Part shown: in pieces, positions 1 to 5,077 of the stretch
Position numbering within the stretch: the first letter of the stretch is position 1
How the letters are laid out: the number at the start of each line of letters is the position of its first letter
Assembly: GCA_013151535.1 (NCBI GenBank)
Contig: JAADIC010000372.1
Coordinates: 1-5,077, forward strand
DNA: 5,077 bases
Reading direction: 5' to 3'
Source: Alphaproteobacteria bacterium
GTDB taxonomy: Bacteria; Pseudomonadota; Alphaproteobacteria; Rhodobacterales; Rhodobacteraceae
Position numbers and translations under genes: made by a program
The notes under the pieces: model-generated
Database searches by the model: none
What the model was told of the DNA's origin: nothing
Seen by the model: the letters and a program-made list of their open reading frames with translations, nothing else

Positions 1-53
1 GATGCGTCCTCCCACGGGGTATAATCCTCCGGCTGGGTGGCTGGTTTGTTCAT
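1..53 (-). CDS. Start of a probable polyamine ABC transporter ATP-binding protein (partial)
   Basis: Only the first 17 codons are visible; the gene continues past the left edge. They read MNKPATQPEDYTPWEDA. A purine-rich ribosome-binding site, GAGGGGG (minus strand, 65 to 59), lies five bases before the ATG, which supports this start. A short hydrophilic leader ending in a PW-(E/T/S)-D motif is, from memory, typical of PotA/PotG-type ATPases of alphaproteobacterial polyamine importers, just before the first beta strand of the nucleotide-binding domain. The gene lies directly downstream of the polyamine-binding-protein gene on the same strand, 66 bases after its stop, which fits a binding protein-ATPase-permease operon. 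No Walker motif falls inside the window, so the function is inferred from context and leader. Another ABC subunit remains possible. Confidence 0.6.
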   Translation of the reverse strand, partial: MNKPATQPEDYTPWEDA

Positions 54-65
54 GCGATCCCCCTC

Positions 66-98
66 AAAAAGCGCCCCGCCGATTGATCGGCGAGGCGC
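66..98 (-). terminator. Hairpin with U-run between the binding-protein and ATPase genes
   Basis: Positions 71-98 form an inverted repeat. Arms GCGCC and CGCCGAT pair with ATCGGCG and GGCGC around a two-base centre, with one C/A mismatch, giving a GC-rich stem of about 12 pairs. Read on the minus strand the stem is followed at once by five U (70 to 66), the form of an intrinsic terminator. It begins 22 bases after the binding-protein stop, and the next gene's ribosome-binding site starts right after the U-run. A partial terminator or 3'-end-stabilising hairpin here would let the binding protein be made in excess over the membrane components, as is common in ABC import operons. The plus-strand reading has only a broken T-run, so termination in that direction is less likely. 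Confidence 0.75.
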
Positions 99-119
99 AT
101 TTGGTTTTGCTGCCGGCCT

Positions 120-1214
120 TTAGCTGCCGGTCTTGATCCGGGTCCACATACGGGTCACGAATTTCTGGGTTTTCAGATCGTAAGATGTTGTGGAATAGAG
201 CTTTTTGACGGTCTCTTCATCCGGATAAATCGCCGCATCGTCGATCACATCCTCGATCAGATACTGCTGGCTGGCCAGATTGCCGTTGGCGTAATAAACA
301 TAATTTGACGCCGCCGCCATGTTCTGGGCATCCAGAATAAAGTTCAAAAACTTGTGGGCCGCCTCGGGGTTTGGCGCGTCAGCCGGAATGGCCATCTGGT
401 CAAACCACAACAGCGCACCTTCGCTGGGGATCGAATATTCAATCTCGACACCGTTATCAGCCTCGGCTGCACGATCGCGGGCTTGCAAAACGTCGCCTGA
501 CCAGCCGAACGCCACGCAAATCTCGCCATTGGCCAGCGCGTTGATATATTCCGAGGAGTTGAACTTGCGCACATAGGGGCGCACCGCTTCAAGCACCGGC
601 TGCGCCTTGGCCAGAACCGCCTTGTCCTTGCTGTCAGGATCCTCACCCAGATATTTCAGGGCCGCCGGTATCATTTCGGTTGGCGCATCAAGGAAATAGA
701 CGCCGCAAGCCGCCAGTTTCTCCATATTGGCCGGGTCAAACACCAGCGCAAGGGAATCCACCGGCGCATCATCGCCAAGCACCTCTTTCACCTTGCCGAC
801 ATTATAACCGATGCCGGTAGTGCCCCACATATAGTTGATCGAATATTCGTTGCCGGGATCGTAAACCGCCGTGCGCACGGCGATATCGGCCCAGACATTG
901 CCGATATTGCTGAGCTTGGATTTGTCCAGCTTCTGGAAAGCCCCCGCCGTGATCTGGCGCGACAGGAACGTGCCCGAGGGCACAACCACGTCATAACCGG
1001 TGGAGCCCGCCAACAGCTTGGTTTCCAGAACCTCGTTGCTGTCAAACACGTCATAAATGACCTTGATGCCGGTTTCGGCCTCAAACTTGCTCAGCAGTTC
1101 TTCGTCGATATAATCGGACCAGTTGAAGACCCGAACCTCCTGCGCCAAAGCCGGCGTTGCAAGCATCATACCCGCAATCGCCGCGCCGATGATGTGGCTG
1201 GTTTTCTGTTTCAT
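120..1214 (-). CDS. potF: Periplasmic putrescine/polyamine-binding protein, PotF type
   Basis: This is the 364-residue solute-binding subunit of a polyamine ABC importer, acting in the periplasm. The start at 1214 is chosen because AAGGGAGA lies 7-8 bases upstream and the next residues form a clean signal peptide: basic MKQK, a hydrophobic core, then an ALA cleavage site after about residue 24. The mature protein opens with VRVFNWSDYID. Compared from memory with E. coli PotF (370 residues), the amine-contacting positions are present: W32-S33-D34-Y35, S80, E180, W238 and D241 (in GWSGD) and D272. The end, with YYANGN, IYPDEE and TRMWTRIKTGS, also follows PotF. The position of PotF F276 is W270, as in the spermidine binder PotD. 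Putrescine is the likeliest ligand, but spermidine or another diamine is possible. The gene is divergent from the GntR regulator and upstream of the ABC ATPase gene. Confidence 0.92.
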   Translation of the reverse strand: MKQKTSHIIGAAIAGMMLATPALAQEVRVFNWSDYIDEELLSKFEAETGIKVIYDVFDSNEVLETKLLAGSTGYDVVVPSGTFLSRQITAGAFQKLDKSKLSNIGNVWADIAVRTAVYDPGNEYSINYMWGTTGIGYNVGKVKEVLGDDAPVDSLALVFDPANMEKLAACGVYFLDAPTEMIPAALKYLGEDPDSKDKAVLAKAQPVLEAVRPYVRKFNSSEYINALANGEICVAFGWSGDVLQARDRAAEADNGVEIEYSIPSEGALLWFDQMAIPADAPNPEAAHKFLNFILDAQNMAAASNYVYYANGNLASQQYLIEDVIDDAAIYPDEETVKKLYSTTSYDLKTQKFVTRMWTRIKTGS

Positions 1215-1268
1215 GTGATATTCTCCCTTGTCGCGGCGAAGATGATCGCCGTGTAAATTGTGCCGCCT

Positions 1269-1282
1269 AATTTGATCAAATT
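1269..1282. promoter_or_regulatory. 14-bp perfect palindrome, predicted GntR operator 1
   Basis: AATTTGATCAAATT is perfectly self-complementary and lies in the divergent region between potF and the regulator gene. Its core TTTGATCA recurs only at 2084-2091 and 2112-2119, both between the regulator and aminotransferase genes. Short AT-rich palindromes beside the regulator's own gene are typical of GntR/FadR operators. On the minus strand it would cover a weak candidate potF -10 (TCAAAT, 1275 to 1270). On the plus strand it lies just upstream of a candidate -35 for the regulator gene. Binding by the neighbouring regulator is inferred. Confidence 0.6.
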
Positions 1283-1318
1283 TCAGACAATTTGCAAGCC
1301 CCTTGTGAATTGTATAGA
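1270..1318. promoter_or_regulatory. Candidate divergent promoters for potF and the GntR gene
   Basis: The hexamer TTGCAA at 1292-1297 is its own reverse complement and could act as a -35 in both directions. To the right it is followed after 15 bases by TATAGA (1313-1318), a possible -10 for the regulator gene. To the left, on the minus strand, it is followed after 16 bases by TCAAAT (1275 to 1270), a possible -10 for potF. Each element matches the sigma70 consensus only in part, so these are weak predictions. The rest of the 201-base divergent region (1215-1415) holds the palindrome, a small hairpin before the potF ribosome-binding site (1234-1251) and an inverted repeat at 1371-1382, but no gene. 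Confidence 0.3.
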
Positions 1319-1370
1319 ACAACAGGCTAAGTCGTCGGCAATCTTCCGGCGGGTGTCTTTTGGCGGTATT

Positions 1371-1382
1371 TGTCCGAGGACA
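1371..1382. repeat. Short inverted repeat before the GntR gene
   Basis: TGTCC and GGACA are perfect five-base arms separated by two bases. The repeat lies 33 bases before the regulator start codon. It could be a small hairpin in the leader RNA or a site for another regulator. It does not resemble the TTTGATCA palindromes, and a repeat this short may be chance. Confidence 0.3.
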
Positions 1383-1415
1383 GTTCAAAGTCTAACATGC
1401 GGGTCAAATAATCCA

Positions 1416-2087
1416 ATGATTTCTTCACAAAACAGCCCCCCCGCAAAGATACCTGCCCATGAAATCGTTTACCGCCGCATCCGCGACAAAATTCTGTACG
1501 GCGATCTGGCCCCCGGCCAAGCGGTAACAATTCAAGGGCTGGTCGAAGAATTCAACGTCTCCATGACCCCGATTCGCGAGGCGATCCGGCGTCTAACGGC
1601 CGAGGGCGCGCTGGAGTTCCTCGGCAACCGCCGCGTCACCGTGCCCGTCATCACCGAAACCCGATTCGCCGAAATCGCGTTTGCACGCTTGCAGATTGAG
1701 CCCAAACTGGTGGAAATGGCGGCCAAGTGCATCAGCGCCGATCAGATCGACCGCTTGCGCAGGATTGACGACGACATCAACACCGCCATTCAAACCGGCG
1801 ATGTGAAATCCTATATGTTTGAGAACCATCGCTTTCATTTTGAACTTTATAGCCATGCAGGCTCAGGCATCCTGATGCCGATTTGCGAGGGCCTGTGGCT
1901 GCGTTACGGCCCGCTTTATCGCATTATTTCCGGCAAATATGGCACTTCCAATCTGGACGATCAGCATGACGAGGCGATCAACGCTTTGCGTCAGGGCGAC
2001 GCCAAAGCCGCAGCCGAAGCGATCCGGCGCGATATCGAGCAGGGATTCGGCATCGTGCGGCAAAACTTTGACTGGCGCGATATTTGA
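1416..2087 (+). CDS. GntR-family (FadR/FCD subfamily) transcriptional regulator
   Basis: This is a 223-residue ligand-responsive DNA-binding protein of the usual length for the family. Residues 13-80 form the winged helix: the YRRIRDKILYGDLAPGQ helix and turn, LVEEFNVSMTPIREAIRRL as recognition region, then the EGALEFLGNRRVTV wing. Residues about 85-215 form an all-helical FCD effector domain, with N137-x3-H141, an H-F-E-L segment, QHDEAINAL (H184) and a final helix AAEAIRRDIEQG. In many FCD proteins the metal ligands are Asp, His, His, His. Here the first position is Asn137 and the last appears to be Asp206. The start at 1416 gives the normal N-terminus; only a weak GCGGG (1399-1403) precedes it. 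The gene stands between divergent potF and the downstream aminotransferase, with TTTGATCA sites on both sides, so it probably controls both arms in response to a polyamine or a breakdown product. The effector and the direction of control are not visible. Confidence 0.9.
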   Translation: MISSQNSPPAKIPAHEIVYRRIRDKILYGDLAPGQAVTIQGLVEEFNVSMTPIREAIRRLTAEGALEFLGNRRVTVPVITETRFAEIAFARLQIEPKLVEMAAKCISADQIDRLRRIDDDINTAIQTGDVKSYMFENHRFHFELYSHAGSGILMPICEGLWLRYGPLYRIISGKYGTSNLDDQHDEAINALRQGDAKAAAEAIRRDIEQGFGIVRQNFDWRDI

Positions 2088-2093
2088 TCAAAT
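2082..2093. promoter_or_regulatory. 12-bp perfect palindrome, predicted GntR operator 2
   Basis: ATTTGATCAAAT is identical to the inner 12 bases of the palindrome at 1269-1282. It overlaps the regulator's last codons: its TGA at 2085-2087 is the stop codon. It lies five bases upstream of the -35 of the best promoter in the window. That position fits control of the aminotransferase gene by the regulator just upstream. Function is inferred from the exact repetition and placement. Confidence 0.6.
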
Positions 2094-2097
2094 TCGA

Positions 2098-2125
2098 TTG
2101 ACGGCGTTTTTTTTGATCATATGAT
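2098..2125 (+). promoter_or_regulatory. Sigma70-type promoter of the aminotransferase gene
   Basis: TTGACG (2098-2103) and TATGAT (2120-2125) each match the consensus in five of six bases and are separated by 16 bases. Transcription would begin near 2132, leaving a leader of about 50 bases that ends in the ribosome-binding site GGGAG (2173-2177). The spacer holds eight consecutive T (2107-2114) and a third TTTGATCA. No GC-rich terminator stem separates this promoter from the regulator gene, so readthrough from upstream is also possible. Confidence 0.6.
2112..2119. promoter_or_regulatory. Third TTTGATCA copy inside the promoter spacer, predicted operator 3
   Basis: The octamer TTTGATCA recurs here, with a perfect TGATCA core at 2114-2119, but the right arm departs from the palindrome (TATG instead of AA). 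Its centre is 29 bases from that of the upstream copy. It fills the 3' part of the spacer and abuts the -10, a position where a bound repressor would block RNA polymerase. A second palindrome, ATCATATGAT (2116-2125), overlaps it and the -10. Confidence 0.45.
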
Positions 2126-2184
2126 GTGGCAAACGGCTGATAAATTCGGCCCGACCACTTTTCCTTTCTCGCGGGAGTCCTGCC

Positions 2185-3576
2185 ATGAATGTGCTTTTCA
2201 ACCACCTGCCCACCGAAGAATTGCAAGCCATTGATGCGGCGCATCATCTGCATCCGTTCACCAAGGGCGCCGATCTGAACGCCAAAGGTGCGCGGATTAT
2301 CACACGCGCCAAGGGCAGCACGCTGACCGATAGCGAAGGTGTCGAAATCCTTGATGGCATGGCTGGTTTGTGGTGTGTGAATATCGGTTATGGCCGCGAT
2401 GAGCTGGCCAAGGTCGCTTACGATCAGATGCGCGAACTGCCCTATTACAACACGTTTTTCCAGACCTCACATCCGCCGGTTATCCAGCTTGGCCAGAAGC
2501 TGGCCGAGCTGATCCCGGGCGATCTGAACCATGTTTTTTTCGCCAGTGGTGGCTCGGACGCCAATGACACCAATATCCGCATCGCGCGGCATTATTGGGC
2601 GATCAAGGGCAAGCCGAGCAAGAAGGTCATCATCTCAAGGCACAATGCCTATCACGGCTCCACCGTTGCCGCGGCCAGCCTTGGCGGCATGCAGGTGATG
2701 CACGCCCAGGGCGGGCTGCCAATCCCCGACATCAGCCATATCAACCAGCCGTTCTGGTGGGCCGAAGGCGGTGAGATGTCGCCCGAGGAATTCGGACTGG
2801 CCCGCGCGCAGGAACTTGAGGCCGAGATTGAGCGTCTGGGTATAGATAACGTCGCCGCTTTTATCGGTGAGCCGGTGCAGGGTGCGGGCGCGGTGATCGT
2901 GCCGCCAAGCACCTACTGGCCGGAAATCCAGCGGATTTGCGACAAATACGAAATTCTGCTGATCGCGGATGAGGTGATTTGCGGCTTTGGGCGCACCGGC
3001 AACTGGTTTGGCAGCCAGACCTACGGCATCAAGCCCGATATCATGACCATCGCCAAGGGCCTCAGCTCTGGCTACGCGCCCATCGGTGGCTCGGTCGTGA
3101 GTGACGAGATTGCAGCCGTTCTGGACAGCGACGATTTCAACCACGGCTACACCTATTCCGGCCATCCGGTAAGCTGCGCCGTGGCGCTGGAAAACCTGCG
3201 CATTCTGGAAGAGGAAGGCATCGTTGATACGGTACGCGACGAAACCGCGCCTTACCTCAAAGCGAAATGGGACGCCTTGAACGACCACCCGCTGGTCGGG
3301 GAAACCCGCATTTCCGGGCTGATGGCGGCGATCCAGATGACCCCGGATAAATCCGCCCGCGCCGATTTCGCCAATCCCGGTGAGGCTGGAACAATCTGCC
3401 GCGATTTCTGCCTTGAGGCCGGTCTGGTCATGCGCCATGTGAAAGACAGCATGATTATCTCGCCGCCGCTGGTGATTACCAAGGGTGAGATTGATATGCT
3501 GATGGAGCGGTGTGTTGGGGCTTTGGACAAGACGCTGGCGAAGTTGAAGGCGGACGGGATGTTCAGGGCGGGGTAA
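2185..3576 (+). CDS. spuC: Class III omega-aminotransferase, putrescine:pyruvate type (SpuC-like)
   Basis: This is a 463-residue cytosolic PLP enzyme, full length for the family. By resemblance to Pseudomonas SpuC it moves the terminal amino group of putrescine, or a related amine, to pyruvate, giving 4-aminobutanal and alanine. In order: MAGLWCVNIGYGR (59-71) with the active-site Trp63; the phosphate-binding SGGSDAND (121-128); Y156-H157-G158, which stacks on the cofactor; GEPVQGAG (228-235); ADEVICGFGRTG (261-272) with Asp262 for the pyridine nitrogen; catalytic Lys291 in IAKGLSSGY; HGYTYSGHP (320-328) with the phosphate-binding Thr323; and Arg417 in LVMR, the place of the flipping arginine of S-selective omega-transaminases. 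The start has GGGAG seven bases upstream. The likely regulator lies just upstream, and the polyamine importer lies beyond it. The substrate cannot be fixed from sequence: beta-alanine, taurine or other amines remain possible, though context favours putrescine. Confidence 0.88.
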   Translation: MNVLFNHLPTEELQAIDAAHHLHPFTKGADLNAKGARIITRAKGSTLTDSEGVEILDGMAGLWCVNIGYGRDELAKVAYDQMRELPYYNTFFQTSHPPVIQLGQKLAELIPGDLNHVFFASGGSDANDTNIRIARHYWAIKGKPSKKVIISRHNAYHGSTVAAASLGGMQVMHAQGGLPIPDISHINQPFWWAEGGEMSPEEFGLARAQELEAEIERLGIDNVAAFIGEPVQGAGAVIVPPSTYWPEIQRICDKYEILLIADEVICGFGRTGNWFGSQTYGIKPDIMTIAKGLSSGYAPIGGSVVSDEIAAVLDSDDFNHGYTYSGHPVSCAVALENLRILEEEGIVDTVRDETAPYLKAKWDALNDHPLVGETRISGLMAAIQMTPDKSARADFANPGEAGTICRDFCLEAGLVMRHVKDSMIISPPLVITKGEIDMLMERCVGALDKTLAKLKADGMFRAG

Positions 3577-3585
3577 CCTGACAAA

Positions 3586-3609
3586 GAAGGATTTTACCAA
3601 AAATCCTTC
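3586..3609. terminator. Perfect 10-bp hairpin, terminator between convergent genes
   Basis: Arms GAAGGATTTT and AAAATCCTTC pair perfectly around the loop ACCA. The stem begins 10 bases after the aminotransferase stop. Read on the minus strand it is followed by UUUGUC, so it can also end the acyl-CoA synthetase transcript. The U-tract is short in both directions, so efficiency is uncertain. Confidence 0.6.
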
Positions 3610-3613
3610 CGCC

Positions 3614-3635
3614 AAAATTTTTCGATAAAAATTTT
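3614..3635. terminator. Second AT-only hairpin between convergent genes
   Basis: Arms AAAATTTTT and AAAAATTTT pair perfectly (nine pairs) around CGAT, flanked by GCC on the left and CGG on the right. It lies four bases after the first hairpin and 29 bases before the end of the minus-strand synthetase gene. A stem this rich in A/T is nearly symmetrical, so either strand gives a run of U in the descending arm. It may act with the first hairpin as a bidirectional terminator. A smaller inverted repeat, TGCCG/CGGCA around CGT, follows at 3642-3654. Confidence 0.5.
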
Positions 3636-3664
3636 CGGTCCTGCCGCGTCGGCACTTCTCAAGA

Positions 3665-5077
3665 TCATGGTCCGTCATCACTTTCCAACAAGGCCCGCAG
3701 ATCGGTTTTCAGCACCTTGCCATAGTTGTTTTTCGGCAACTCGCGCAGCATCCTATACTCTTTCGGGCGCTTGAAACGGGCAATGTTTTCAATGCAATGG
3801 GCGTCCAGATCGGCGATTGTAACACTGTCACGGGTCGGCACAACAAACGCCACCACCACCTCGCCCCATTCGGGGTGTTTGCGGCCAACCACGGCCACCT
3901 CGGCCACCGCGTCAAGCTCCAGCAACACCTCTTCCACCTCGCGCGGATAGATGTTTGAGCCACCCGAAATAATCATATCCTTTGAGCGGTCGTGCAGCGT
4001 CACAAAGCCATCACCATCCATCGCCCCCATATCCCCCGTCCACAGCCAGCCGCCCTTCAGGGCCTTTTGCGTCGCCGCCTCGTTGCGCCAATAACCGGGC
4101 ATGACGGTTGCACCCTTGACCAGAATTTCGCCGATTTCACCAATGGGCAGGGTGTTACCGTTCGCATCACCAATACGCACCAGAACCGGGCTTTGCGCCA
4201 CCCCGACCGAGCCAAGACGCACCTGCCAGTTGGGATGGCTGCGGTCGCTGACCAATTCGCGGCCAAGCGTCGTGATCCCCATCGGGCATTCGCCCTGCCC
4301 GTAAACCTGCACGAAAATGTCGCCCATGACATCAACCGCCTCGATAATATCGGCCACATACATCGGGCCACCGGCATAGGTGATGGTCTTGAAACCACGC
4401 CCGTTCGCGCCCGTAGTCTTGGCCCGCGCGACCAGCCGTTTAACCATGGTCGGGGCGGCAAACATCGAGACGTTTCCCAGTTGCGGCACCAGCTCTAAGA
4501 TTTCGTCGGCGTCAAAGCCGTGACTGTCGGGCACCACATGGCGCGCAGCGCGGATCACATGCATGAAGTTGTAAATCCCGGCACCGTGGGACATGGGGGC
4601 GGCGTAAAGGATGGCGTCATCAGACGACACCTCGTCCACATCGGCGAAATAAGACAGGGTCATTGCGGTGATAACCGCCGCGCTGACCATCACCCCCTTG
4701 GGCTTGCCGGTGGTGCCGGAGGTGTAAAACAGCCACAGCAGATCATCCGGTGCAATGTCGGCGGCGGCGGCCATGGGCGCGTCGCTGGTCATGGCGGTGT
4801 AGGCGTCGCTTTCAGCCTTGATTTGCACGTTCAGACATTCCGGCGCGGCGGCTTTCAGGGCGGCGTTCACGTCCGATGAGGTGAAGGCAAAACCGGCCCC
4901 GGCGTTTTCGATGATCCAAGCGGCCTCTTTCGCGTGCAGCTTGGCGTTGATCGGCACAGCCCCGGCCCCTGCGAACCAGATGCCGTACAATGCCTCGAGG
5001 TATTCGCAGCGGTTGCTCATGAAAATCGCCACGCGGTCGCCTTTGCCGATGCCGTACTGCGCCTGCAACGCCCCGCC
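3665..5077 (-). CDS. AMP-forming acyl-CoA synthetase (ANL superfamily), 5' end missing
   Basis: The visible 470 residues are the greater part of an adenylating ligase that activates a carboxylic acid to an acyl-AMP and then an acyl-CoA. The frame is open to the right edge (first visible residues GGALQAQYG), and about 30-50 N-terminal residues are probably missing. Counting from the first visible residue: phosphate-binding loop YTSGTTGKPKG at 118-128; APMSHGAG near 159-166; YAGGPM at 234-239; A5 motif YGQGE at 259-263 (the usual form is YGxTE); TGD at 347-349; the hinge and A8 region from R364, with SKDMIISGG and NIYPREVEE; and the catalytic Lys454 of NYGKVLK in the C-terminal domain. All core residues are present, so the enzyme should be active. 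The acid is unknown; medium-chain, aromatic or short-chain acids are possible. The gene faces the aminotransferase across tandem hairpins and is probably a separate unit. Confidence 0.88.
   Translation of the reverse strand, partial: GGALQAQYGIGKGDRVAIFMSNRCEYLEALYGIWFAGAGAVPINAKLHAKEAAWIIENAGAGFAFTSSDVNAALKAAAPECLNVQIKAESDAYTAMTSDAPMAAAADIAPDDLLWLFYTSGTTGKPKGVMVSAAVITAMTLSYFADVDEVSSDDAILYAAPMSHGAGIYNFMHVIRAARHVVPDSHGFDADEILELVPQLGNVSMFAAPTMVKRLVARAKTTGANGRGFKTITYAGGPMYVADIIEAVDVMGDIFVQVYGQGECPMGITTLGRELVSDRSHPNWQVRLGSVGVAQSPVLVRIGDANGNTLPIGEIGEILVKGATVMPGYWRNEAATQKALKGGWLWTGDMGAMDGDGFVTLHDRSKDMIISGGSNIYPREVEEVLLELDAVAEVAVVGRKHPEWGEVVVAFVVPTRDSVTIADLDAHCIENIARFKRPKEYRMLRELPKNNYGKVLKTDLRALLESDDGP

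Noticed and set aside
1215..1388. N-terminal extension of the polyamine-binding protein to a start at 1388
   Set aside because: It would put 58 non-conserved residues before a perfect signal peptide. The start at 1214 has a good ribosome-binding site.
1260..1415. N-terminal extension of the GntR regulator to 1260, or to a GTG at 1353
   Set aside because: The extra residues do not look like family sequence, the 1260 start would put the operator inside the gene, and neither start has a clear ribosome-binding site.
2088..2114. Run of eight T after the regulator gene as an intrinsic terminator
   Set aside because: No GC-rich stem precedes it. The only inverted repeat nearby is the AT-rich operator palindrome, whose RNA stem would be weak. 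The T-run fits better as part of the promoter spacer.
2635..3681. Long minus-strand open frame (348 codons) opposite the aminotransferase gene
   Set aside because: It lies antisense to a full-length conserved enzyme, has low-complexity His/Arg-rich composition and no recognisable domain, and GC-rich genes commonly give such shadows.
3992..4879. Plus-strand open frames opposite the acyl-CoA synthetase (3992-4498 and 4520-4879)
   Set aside because: They are antisense to intact conserved motifs of the synthetase, with no ribosome-binding site and no family resemblance.
5066..5068. TTG as the start codon of the acyl-CoA synthetase
   Set aside because: The frame stays open to the right edge with family-like residues (GGAL), and the N-terminal part of the domain would be missing. 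The gene is cut by the window, not started there.
1..5077. CRISPR arrays, tRNA or rRNA genes, insertion sequences, phage genes or defence genes
   Set aside because: No regularly spaced repeats, transposase or integrase frames, terminal inverted repeats or tRNA-like folds were seen. The window is almost fully occupied by metabolic and transport genes.

Overview
The window looks like a piece of an alphaproteobacterial chromosome, most probably from the Rhodobacteraceae/Roseobacter group. The evidence is GC-rich codon use with AT-rich intergenic regions, closest resemblance (from memory) to proteins of that group, and AT-rich hairpins between convergent genes. No database search was possible, so the taxonomic call is inference.

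Layout, left to right. (1) Positions 1-53, minus strand: the first 17 codons of a gene that runs off the left edge, probably the ATPase of a polyamine ABC importer. (2) Positions 66-98: a strong hairpin plus U-run between that gene and the gene upstream of it. (3) Positions 120-1214, minus strand: a secreted PotF-type putrescine/polyamine-binding protein. (4) Positions 1215-1415: a divergent control region with a 14-bp perfect palindrome. (5) Positions 1416-2087, plus strand: a GntR/FadR-type (FCD) regulator. (6) Positions 2088-2184: a short control region with a second copy of the palindrome, a third partial copy and a good sigma70-like promoter. (7) Positions 2185-3576, plus strand: a class III omega-aminotransferase of the SpuC (putrescine:pyruvate) type. 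(8) Positions 3577-3664: two tandem hairpins between convergent genes. (9) Positions 3665-5077, minus strand: an AMP-forming acyl-CoA synthetase whose 5' end lies beyond the right edge.

Genes 1 to 7 read as one polyamine uptake and catabolism locus. The binding protein captures putrescine or a related amine, and the ABC transporter starting at the left edge imports it. The aminotransferase removes an amino group, giving 4-aminobutanal in the case of putrescine. The GntR regulator sits between the two arms. The octamer TTTGATCA occurs three times in the window, only in the two regions flanking the regulator gene, which makes it the leading candidate for its operator. The acyl-CoA synthetase is convergent, lies beyond the hairpins and is probably a separate unit.

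No wholly new system is evident. The points most worth following are the predicted operators and promoter layout, the altered metal-ligand set of the regulator, the hairpin between the binding-protein and ATPase genes, and the mixed PotF/PotD character of the binding pocket.
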